A DNA stretch of 64,000 nucleotides from Chitinophaga polysaccharea (GTDB lineage: Bacteria; Bacteroidota; Bacteroidia; Chitinophagales; Chitinophagaceae): NCBI RefSeq assembly GCF_902150045.1, contig NZ_CABFVU010000001.1, positions 1 through 64,000 on the forward strand, given 5' to 3'. Position 1 is the first letter of the stretch. Every line of letters begins with the position of its first letter. Below the pieces are notes generated by a model that did not search any database, was not told where the DNA came from, and saw nothing but the letters and a program-made list of their open reading frames with translations. Both the position numbers and the translations under genes were made by a program. Below, piece by piece: positions 54,932-62,405 of this stretch.

Positions 54932-55600
54932 ATGAAACGACTGTTCCTCTTATTATTCCCTGTAATATTATTATTTTCCTGTAGTAAAAAAGACCAGCTT
55001 CCATTAATAGAAACCATTACCAAAGGAGATAAATGGGGCATCAGGATCGGGAGCTCTTATGCGGATGTTTATAACCGGCTCCAGCAGCTGAATAATGAAA
55101 AAGATCTTTCATCATTAGCAATAGTATACCGCCAGCCTTTTTCCTCTCCGCAGCAGGTGCAATACCTGCTCCCTTATTACGATGCTGTTACACTGATGGA
55201 CACCACTGTTGTGATAGACCGTGCGTTGATCCAGTTCTCCGGCGATAAAGTGGCGCATATCAGTGCCGGCGGAGCACTCCCGGAAGAGATGGATCAATGG
55301 CCTGCAGCCCTTCCTTCAGAAACAGCCATTCTTAAAAACGACCTGGTAAACAACATCTACACAAAACTGCTCGCCATTTACAAGATCCCTGCCTACAGTC
55401 AACTGAAAATCATTTTACCGGATAAGCCATTGAATAAACCTTTTGATCCGGATATGGAAAAATATGCGGAATGGGGATTTTCTATTACAACTGATGTTAA
55501 ACCAGGTATAAAAGGTAATTCTATTGTGAGATTGTATTTTAAAGATGGTAAACTGAACAAGATCCTTCACCAATACAACGAAAACGAGGTTTACAATTAA
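54932..55600 (+). CDS. Lipoprotein of unknown function
   Basis: 222 residues from the second ATG (54932), giving a compact lipobox signal (LLFPVILLFSC); the ATG at 54920 adds four residues. The mature part (WGIRIGSSYADVYNRLQQL, AVTLMDTTVVIDRALIQFSGDKVAHI) has an SmpA/OmlA-like beginning (xIGxSxxDVxxxL) but no further match. The end of the gene runs directly into an AraC fragment, so its last residues may be altered by that joint. Confidence 0.6.
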   Translation: MKRLFLLLFPVILLFSCSKKDQLPLIETITKGDKWGIRIGSSYADVYNRLQQLNNEKDLSSLAIVYRQPFSSPQQVQYLLPYYDAVTLMDTTVVIDRALIQFSGDKVAHISAGGALPEEMDQWPAALPSETAILKNDLVNNIYTKLLAIYKIPAYSQLKIILPDKPLNKPFDPDMEKYAEWGFSITTDVKPGIKGNSIVRLYFKDGKLNKILHQYNENEVYN

Positions 55601-55836
55601 TTTCCGAAACCTACCTGGGCGTTTACTTTAAAAAACAATGCGGCGAAACCATACAGCAATTCATAAGCGGTTACAAAATCAGGCTGATTGAATGGCGGTT
55701 AAAATTCAGTGATCTGCGGATCAATGAACTGGCTGATGAATTCGGATTTGCCGATGGAAGCCACCTGAACAAGTTTTTTAAAAAACAAAAGGGAATTAGC
55801 CTAACAGCATACCGGCAGGCTTTATCAGCCTCCTGA
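55597..55836 (+). pseudogene. AraC-family regulator, C-terminal HTH fragment
   Basis: From the end of the lipoprotein gene a frame reads LISETYLGVYFKKQCGETI, QQFISGYKIRLIEWRL, then INELADEFGFADGSHLNKFFKKQKG and ISLTAYRQA to a stop at 55834-55836. This is the AraC second helix-turn-helix plus most of the first. All sequence before the middle of HTH 1 is missing and there is no start codon. Confidence 0.8.
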
Positions 55837-55891
55837 TCCAAGAACCATCACATGTTTTTTTTAAAATAAAACGCAACCTTTTTATCAAAAA

Positions 55892-55908
55892 TTGTAACTT
55901 CGTTGCAA
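55892..55908. promoter_or_regulatory. TTGCAAC-N3-GTTGCAA-type palindrome before the second ABC/TonB locus
   Basis: TTGTAAC-TTC-GTTGCAA, one mismatch from perfect symmetry, ends 2 nt before the TTG start at 55911. The central CTTCG and arms match the site at 16027-16041. A GCAAC half-site lies 20 nt upstream (55872-55876). No clear -7 box is visible. Confidence 0.55.
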
Positions 55909-55910
55909 TT

Positions 55911-56267
55911 TTGAACACGAAACAAAAATACCGCTTTCAGATATTCTCCAGGATCGGAGCGGTATTCCTATTGCTTATTTTCCTGAGCACCCCGCTGATA
56001 GAGGCTTTCCATCATCATCATTGTAATAATGGAAGAACGGAACAGCAATATGCGGACAACGGGAATTATCAATTTAATACGTTTCACATAGCATGTAAGT
56101 TATGCGACCTGGTGAAGCATCAGTCGCACGACTTCCTACCCACGCAATGGCCTCAGCCGGTTTTCATTTCACCGGTAAAAAAAGCCGCTGCTCCGCTTTT
56201 CCGCGTACAGGCCTATTCCAGCTACCTGCTGGCCTGCGCTAATAAAGGGCCTCCTGTTTCCTGCTGA
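55911..56267 (+). CDS. Small exported His/Cys-rich protein
   Basis: 118 residues; TTG is the only start in frame. Signal-anchor AVFLLLIFLSTPLIEA leads straight into HHHHCNN, then FHIACKLCDLVKHQSHDF (C-x2-C with flanking His), and a short hydrophobic tail ending NKGPPVSC. Small proteins of this plan (N-terminal signal, HHxx cluster, CxxC, final GPP) recur in Bacteroidota and look metal-binding. Heading an ABC/TonB operon, it may capture or sense a metal such as zinc or copper. Confidence 0.65.
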   Translation: MNTKQKYRFQIFSRIGAVFLLLIFLSTPLIEAFHHHHCNNGRTEQQYADNGNYQFNTFHIACKLCDLVKHQSHDFLPTQWPQPVFISPVKKAAAPLFRVQAYSSYLLACANKGPPVSC

Positions 56268-56363
56268 TTTTTTTTGTTGGATGTACCTGCTGTAGCTGCA
56301 TCCTCATGCCGATTTTATGCGCTCTCCGTCCGGAAGGCGTACCACTGCTTATATTCTTTTTCT

Positions 56364-57059
56364 ATGCTTCAGGCAATATCCTTATCAAAACATTACCAGT
56401 CGCATGTGGCGCTGGACAATCTCAACCTGGAAGTTAAACCAGGGGAAATTTACTGCCTGCTGGGCCAGAACGGCGCGGGCAAAACCACTACCATCAACCT
56501 GTTCCTGGGCTTTACGGCCCCTACATCGGGAAAGGTAATGATCCATCAACAGGAAGTGCGCCCCGGCGAAGGCGACACCCGCAGGTACCTGGCCTATATC
56601 CCGGAAGTGGTGATGCTGTATGGTAGTCTTACTGCCGTTGAAAACCTCGACTACTTCAGCCGGCTGGCAGGTTTTAAATACGACAAATCCCGGCTGGCGC
56701 AATTCCTCTCCGGCTGCGGCTTACAAGCCGAAGCCCATGATAAGCGCCTCTCCGGTTTCAGTAAAGGGATGCGGCAAAAAGTAGGCATCGCCATAGCGCT
56801 GGCTAAAAATGCAGATGTGATCCTCATGGATGAGCCCACCAGCGGACTGGATCCCAAAGCCACCGACGAATTCACCGGCCTGGTCCGGGAACTGGGGCAA
56901 CAGGGCAAATCCGTACTGATGGCCACGCATGATATATTCAATGCCGTGAATGTGGGCACACATATCGGTATCATGCGCAAAGGCCAGCTGGTGCACACTT
57001 TAAACGCAGGCGATATCAATGCCCGCGATCTGCAGGAATTATACCTGGAAACCATTTAG
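56364..57059 (+). CDS. ABC transporter ATPase (CcmA/NatA-like)
   Basis: 231 residues from the ATG at 56364 (MLQAISLSKHY), since earlier in-frame codons lack family sequence. Walker A GQNGAGKTT, signature LSGFSKGMRQK, Walker B VILMDEPTSGLDP and switch ATHDI. The ATPase belongs to the ABC-2 exporter class and should energise the permease pair at 59.6-62.4 kb. The paralogous permease pair at 16-19 kb has no ATPase, so this one might serve both. Confidence 0.88.
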   Translation: MLQAISLSKHYQSHVALDNLNLEVKPGEIYCLLGQNGAGKTTTINLFLGFTAPTSGKVMIHQQEVRPGEGDTRRYLAYIPEVVMLYGSLTAVENLDYFSRLAGFKYDKSRLAQFLSGCGLQAEAHDKRLSGFSKGMRQKVGIAIALAKNADVILMDEPTSGLDPKATDEFTGLVRELGQQGKSVLMATHDIFNAVNVGTHIGIMRKGQLVHTLNAGDINARDLQELYLETI

Positions 57060-57070
57060 CCAACTAACTC

Positions 57071-59572
57071 ATGAAGCTTTTTTATTCTTTTCCAATTGCC
57101 GGAAATATTTTCCTGGCCGCAGCCCTTATGCTCTTTTCATTACATGCAGGGGCGCAGACAAAGGTGAGTGGGGCTGTAACAAACACGCAACAGCAACCCG
57201 TAAGTAATGCCGTTATTACCATGAAAAGTGGCGCCAACCGGTTGAATACAGTCACCGATTCTTCCGGCAGGTTCCAGCTCATCCTGCCGTATCCCGGCGA
57301 TTATACCATGCATGTAAGCGCTGCGGGCTTAAATACCTTTACTAAAAACTATCAGTTGCAGGCTTCCTCGGAACTGCCGCCTGTAGTGCTTTCCATGGCC
57401 AGTACAGCGTTGCAGACCGTGGAGATCATTGGTACCAACGCACAGAAATATTACGGCGATTATTCCTTTTCCGCCACAAAGATCGCGGCTCCCAACAAAG
57501 ATATTCCACAGGCCATTTCCTCTGTATCAAAAGAGCTGATTGCCGACCGGCAGGCATTCACACTGGCCGATGCGGTAAAAAATGTAACCGCCGTTTCGCA
57601 AAGCAGTTACTATAACCAGTTCTCTATACGTGGCATCAGCCAGAATGAAGAAGGCGCTATCATTAACGGCATGCGTACCCGGCAATATTTTTTCAACCAG
57701 CCGCTCACTAATAACCTGGAACGTATTGAGGTGATCAAAGGACCTGCCAGCGCTACATTCTCCAGTGTAGACCCCGGGGGCAGCATCAATATGGTGACCA
57801 AAAAACCGCTCCGGGAAAGCAGGAAGGAAATAAGCATTTCCACCGGCAGTTTCAGCACCATCCGCGCAGCGCTGGATTTCACGGGACCGCTGAACCAGGA
57901 AAAAACATTGCTGTACCGGCTCAATGTGGGGTATGAAAACAGTAAAAGCTTCCGCGACCTGCAATATAAAAGAGCCTATCTCATATCACCGTCGTTCTCC
58001 TATGTGCCCAATCAAAGTACCAGTCTTAACGTGGAGTTAGTGATGAACAACAGCAACTCCAGGCTGGACCGCGGACAAGCTATATTCGGCGCCGTAGCCG
58101 GACAAACAGACCTGAACAGCACACCCATTACTTTTAATATGGGCGGCAGCAATGATCATTTCAATACACAGGACCTCATGCTCATGATCAACGGCTCCCA
58201 CGCTTTCAGCTCCAAAGTGGCGCTGAATGTTGCCTATATGAAGCAAACATGGAATGAGGACCTGATGGAGCACCGCACTACCAATGCTTTTGCAGTGGAT
58301 GAAAACAATGCCCCCATTCCAACGCTGGCTGGCATGCGCGCAGTACAACGGCAGCAGAAATGGAATACCGATAACCTCAGCGCCTACTTCAGCATCAATA
58401 CAAATACCGGCGCGCTGCATCACAAAATTGTAGCGGGATACGATCGCATTACCACGCAAAAGTACAGGGGCGGCGGAGAAAACGCTGCACAGGGATACCG
58501 GTTGAAAGACGGCACCATTGCCAGCCGGTATGATCCTGCAAAGAAAGATCTCTATCTCTTTAAAACCATTAACGGCATTAATGCACCAATGCCGAATGTA
58601 GATCACTTTAACCTGGCCAATCCCAGCTATACCATCCGTAATCTGAGTGATTATATTTTTAACAAGACAGAAATCCCACCGGCTTACTACCTGGTAAACG
58701 GCGTGTACGTGCAGGACCAGGTGAACTACCAGCGGCTTACCCTCACGCTGGGCCTGCGCCAGGAATGGTACGAGGATATCGGCAACTATAAACTTCCCGC
58801 AGAAAAAAAGATCTCGCAGCAAAAATTGCTGCCCAGGATAGGGCTTACCTATGCCATCTCCCCTGCCATAAACCTGTACGGTACTTATCTCCGTGGCTAT
58901 CAGCCCCAGGGCAATACCTCAACACTGGTAATAGTGCCGCCACCGGCAGGCACCAACTATAAACCACTGGAAAGCGATCTGAAAGAGATCGGGGCAAAAT
59001 CGACCTGGCTGAACAATCTTCTGATGGTGAACATCGCCCTCTTTGAAATCAACCAGAAGAACCTGCTCATGAACGCCAACGATCCTGAAGATGTAAACCG
59101 CCTCGTGGAACGCGGCGCCCAGCGTAGCCGCGGCGCAGAACTGGAAGCATCCGGCTTCATTATGTCCAACTGGCAGTTTAACGCAGGATACAGTTTTGTT
59201 GATGCCGTGATCATAGATGACGCCGACCCAAAACTAAAAGGTACACGCGTACAAAACACGCCCAAACACAGCGGCAGCCTGTGGACCCGTTACGACCTGA
59301 ACCAGCACCGGCTGCTGAAAGGCATTGGCTTCGGCGCAGGCGTCCAGTACAGCGGCAACAAACTGCCCTGGTATATCCGTGACTTTACACTGCCGGCATA
59401 CACCCTACTGGATGCCGCTGTATACTATAGCCCGGCTAAAACAAGGATACAGCTGGCTGTAAACATGAATAATATCCTGAACAAAACTTACTGGATAGGC
59501 GCGCAGAATTACCTGCGCTTGTTTCCCGGTTCCCCGAGAAGCGTAATGTTCAACGCCACGTATAAATTTTAA
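57071..59572 (+). CDS. TonB-dependent siderophore-type receptor with CarboxypepD-like domain
   Basis: 833 residues. Signal peptide (cleavage near LHAGAQT), a CarboxypepD-like domain (KVSGAVTNTQQQPVSNAVITM) at about 30-100, plug with IPQAISSVSKELIADRQ, FSIRGISQNEEGAIINGMR and PASATFSSVDPGGSINMVTKKP, then the barrel to FPGSPRSVMFNATYKF. FhuE/FpvA-like class. 11 nt after the ATPase gene and 17 nt before the permeases. Confidence 0.9.
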   Translation: MKLFYSFPIAGNIFLAAALMLFSLHAGAQTKVSGAVTNTQQQPVSNAVITMKSGANRLNTVTDSSGRFQLILPYPGDYTMHVSAAGLNTFTKNYQLQASSELPPVVLSMASTALQTVEIIGTNAQKYYGDYSFSATKIAAPNKDIPQAISSVSKELIADRQAFTLADAVKNVTAVSQSSYYNQFSIRGISQNEEGAIINGMRTRQYFFNQPLTNNLERIEVIKGPASATFSSVDPGGSINMVTKKPLRESRKEISISTGSFSTIRAALDFTGPLNQEKTLLYRLNVGYENSKSFRDLQYKRAYLISPSFSYVPNQSTSLNVELVMNNSNSRLDRGQAIFGAVAGQTDLNSTPITFNMGGSNDHFNTQDLMLMINGSHAFSSKVALNVAYMKQTWNEDLMEHRTTNAFAVDENNAPIPTLAGMRAVQRQQKWNTDNLSAYFSINTNTGALHHKIVAGYDRITTQKYRGGGENAAQGYRLKDGTIASRYDPAKKDLYLFKTINGINAPMPNVDHFNLANPSYTIRNLSDYIFNKTEIPPAYYLVNGVYVQDQVNYQRLTLTLGLRQEWYEDIGNYKLPAEKKISQQKLLPRIGLTYAISPAINLYGTYLRGYQPQGNTSTLVIVPPPAGTNYKPLESDLKEIGAKSTWLNNLLMVNIALFEINQKNLLMNANDPEDVNRLVERGAQRSRGAELEASGFIMSNWQFNAGYSFVDAVIIDDADPKLKGTRVQNTPKHSGSLWTRYDLNQHRLLKGIGFGAGVQYSGNKLPWYIRDFTLPAYTLLDAAVYYSPAKTRIQLAVNMNNILNKTYWIGAQNYLRLFPGSPRSVMFNATYKF

Positions 59573-59589
59573 CAGGAAAAACCAATTGC

Positions 59590-61032
59590 ATGAGAACAAT
59601 ATTGCTGATTGCCGCCAGCACCTGGAAAGCAGCCTTCAGGAACAAAGCTACTACCGCGCTGACGCTGATCCTCGGACTGGCACTGTGCATGGCCACTTAT
59701 ACGGGGTGGCAGAACTTCAACATCCAGAACGGACAACGGCTGAAGTACAAACAGATCGTGCGCCAGCAATGGCTGGCCAAGCCGGATAAGCATCCGCACC
59801 GCATGGCGCATTACGGCTATCTTGCTTTCCGTGACAAGCATGAACTGAGCTTCTTTGATTTTGGCATTGAAAGCTTTGCCGGCGTATCCATTTTCCTGGA
59901 GGCGCACAAGCAAAACACCGTTAATTTCAGTGAAGCCGGTTTCTCCAATGGCATGCTTCGTTTCGGAGAAATGAGCGTGGCCATGGTGCTGCAACTGCTG
60001 GTGCCATTGCTGATCTTTTTCCTTGGCTATAACAGCATTTCCGCAGAGCGGGAAAGCGGCACATTAAAAATACTGCTTTGCCAGGGTGTGAGCTGGAGAA
60101 CATTGTTACTGGGAAAGACAACAGGCATTGTGGCCGTTAGCTTCACGCTGTTCATCCCGGTGATCCTGCTCACCATTTTCCTCTGGGCCATGCTCAGCCA
60201 CTGGCAGGTAACCAACGATGCCGCTATCCGTCTTGCTTTACTTATACTTGCTTATGCAGTATACTTCATCATTTGCGCCGGCATTGCCGTAGTGGTTTCT
60301 GCCCTGCACAAAACTTCAAGGGCCGCGCTTACCACCCTGCTGGCATGCTGGGTGTTCTTTACTATCGTGATGCCCAGGATTACACAGGCAATCGGCGTTA
60401 AAGCATATCCATCGCCGTCAAAAATCGAATTCGCCGCCGCTATTGAGTCGGACCTTCACCAGCAGGGCGACAGCCACAATCCCGATGATCCTCACTATGC
60501 AAAGTTCAGGGAGAATGTGTTAAAGCAATACAATGTAACCGATGTAAAGCAACTGCCATTTAATTATGGGGGCTATGTAATGGCAGAAGGAGAAAGGATC
60601 TCTGCCGCCATTTACAACCGGCATCAGAAAGCGTTGATGCACACCTTTGAACAGCAAAACAGCTTTGGGGTGGCCGCCGGCTACCTGAACCCCTTCCTGG
60701 CCATTAAACATCTATCCATGGCGCTCACCGCCTCGGATTTTAATACCTATGCCGACTTCCAGGACCAGGCGGAAGCCTATCGCTACGGACTTGCACAGCG
60801 CATGAACAAACTGCAGAAAGAAAAGATCAGCAACATTCCCCCGGGAGAAAAAGATAAACCTTTAACGATCAGTCGCAACCATTGGGCGGAGCAGGCCGAC
60901 TTCAAATATGTATTTAAACCGGTGGAACAGGTGATTTCCCATCATACCAGTACCATCCTCTCTCTGCTTTGCTGGTTACTGGTACTGCTGGGCGGGATGC
61001 TGCTATCATCAAAATGGGTTAAAACTTTATAA
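59590..61032 (+). CDS. ABC-2 type permease, DUF3526-like (subunit 1)
   Basis: 480 residues. TM 1 at about 20-40, periplasmic loop with HPHRMAHYGYLAF and SFFDFGIESFAGVSIFLEAHKQN, then a TM cluster from QLLVPLLIFFLGYNSISAERESGTLKILLC, a second loop, and a final TM. The loop motif HxxxAHxGxxxF and ERESGTLKxLL are shared with the permease at 16044, so the two are paralogues. Expected in the inner membrane with the second subunit. Confidence 0.8.
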   Translation: MRTILLIAASTWKAAFRNKATTALTLILGLALCMATYTGWQNFNIQNGQRLKYKQIVRQQWLAKPDKHPHRMAHYGYLAFRDKHELSFFDFGIESFAGVSIFLEAHKQNTVNFSEAGFSNGMLRFGEMSVAMVLQLLVPLLIFFLGYNSISAERESGTLKILLCQGVSWRTLLLGKTTGIVAVSFTLFIPVILLTIFLWAMLSHWQVTNDAAIRLALLILAYAVYFIICAGIAVVVSALHKTSRAALTTLLACWVFFTIVMPRITQAIGVKAYPSPSKIEFAAAIESDLHQQGDSHNPDDPHYAKFRENVLKQYNVTDVKQLPFNYGGYVMAEGERISAAIYNRHQKALMHTFEQQNSFGVAAGYLNPFLAIKHLSMALTASDFNTYADFQDQAEAYRYGLAQRMNKLQKEKISNIPPGEKDKPLTISRNHWAEQADFKYVFKPVEQVISHHTSTILSLLCWLLVLLGGMLLSSKWVKTL

Positions 61033-61040
61033 CAGTATAT

Positions 61041-62405
61041 ATGAATCAACGGATATATCAACTGGAAAGTAAGATCTTTTTCAGGAATAAAACAGTGATC
61101 ACAGGGTTATTGATCCTGCTGGTGAGCGGGCTTACCGGGTTATATTTTGGAAAGGATTTTATAGAGAGACAAAAAGAAGTGGTTGCCAAAGCGGAAAAAC
61201 TGCAAACCGAAAACACCGGCAGGAATATTAAATACTTTGGTAAAGAACTGGGATTAACATTGTATCACAACAAATTCCAGATGGCCAATATGCCACGCAA
61301 CTGGGCGGCATTCTCCAACGGGCAGCGCGACATCAATCCATATCTTATCGGGGTAACCACACTGGGGCTGGAAGGACAATTATACGACACCGACCTTAAT
61401 AACCCTTCTACACTGCTGCTGGGTAATATGGACCTGGCCTTTGTGTTTATTTTCATATTCCCGCTGGTCATTATTGCATTCAGTTATAACCTGCTTTCAG
61501 GAGAGCAGGAATCCGGCGTATGGGGATTGCTCCGTTCACAATCCACCGTTCCGTTAAAAGTAATATGGCGGAAGTTCCTGGTAAGAATGACGGCCGTATA
61601 CCTGGCAGTACTGGTACTGATGGCCATAGCAGCCGTATACCTGCAACTCGCTGCCGACGGGCGATTGCTGGCTGTGATCGTAGTATTGGGCCTGTACCTG
61701 TTGTTCTGGTTCGCGCTCTCCTTCTGGATCATCTCAATGGGAAAATCTTCCAGCTTTAATGCAGTGAGCCTTATTTCCTTTTGGGTAGCACTCAATATCC
61801 TTGCTCCTGCTATGGTAAATGTTTGGCTTACCCGGCAATACCCCGTTCCGGAAGCCCTGGAAACAGTGGTTATGCAAAGAGAAGGCTATCATGAAAAATG
61901 GGATATGGATAAAAGTGTTGCCCTCAACTCGTTTTACAAACATTATCCACAGTTTAAAAAATATCCCTTTCCCCAGGAACAGGCATTCAGCTGGTACTGG
62001 TATTTTGCCATGCAGCAAAACGGCGATGACCAAGCTGCTACAGGCGCACAGGCTATGAACCGGAAGTTGCAGCAAAGAAGCCGGTTTACAGACATGGCTG
62101 CGTTTATCCTGCCTGGTATTCAAACACAGCTGGCGCTTAATGGCATAGCAGGATCCGATCTGCAGCAGCACCTGCAATTCCAGCAGGCGCTCAGGCATTA
62201 TCATGAGCAGCTGCGTTTATATTTCTACCCGTCCATTTTCCGGGAGCAGCCTGTTGAAAGTATCGACTGGAGCCAGTTTAAACTAAAGCGCTATTACGGG
62301 GATAACAACGGCAAAATATGGCCATGCATTATTTCACTGGTTGGCTTTACGGGGTTACTTTCCTTTTTGTCTTTATATAATTTCAGAAAGAAGATCTATT
62401 CATGA
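61041..62405 (+). CDS. ABC-2 type permease, DUF3526-like (subunit 2)
   Basis: 454 residues. TM 1 at about 17-35, loop with NGQRDINPYLIG, TM cluster from MDLAFVFIFIFPLVIIAFSYNLLSGEQESGVWGLL, a second loop rich in aromatic and charged residues, and a last TM. GQRDxxPY and GNxDLAxVxxxxFPL are shared with the permease at 17473. Starts 8 nt after subunit 1; its stop overlaps the next ATG by 4 nt. Confidence 0.8.
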   Translation: MNQRIYQLESKIFFRNKTVITGLLILLVSGLTGLYFGKDFIERQKEVVAKAEKLQTENTGRNIKYFGKELGLTLYHNKFQMANMPRNWAAFSNGQRDINPYLIGVTTLGLEGQLYDTDLNNPSTLLLGNMDLAFVFIFIFPLVIIAFSYNLLSGEQESGVWGLLRSQSTVPLKVIWRKFLVRMTAVYLAVLVLMAIAAVYLQLAADGRLLAVIVVLGLYLLFWFALSFWIISMGKSSSFNAVSLISFWVALNILAPAMVNVWLTRQYPVPEALETVVMQREGYHEKWDMDKSVALNSFYKHYPQFKKYPFPQEQAFSWYWYFAMQQNGDDQAATGAQAMNRKLQQRSRFTDMAAFILPGIQTQLALNGIAGSDLQQHLQFQQALRHYHEQLRLYFYPSIFREQPVESIDWSQFKLKRYYGDNNGKIWPCIISLVGFTGLLSFLSLYNFRKKIYS

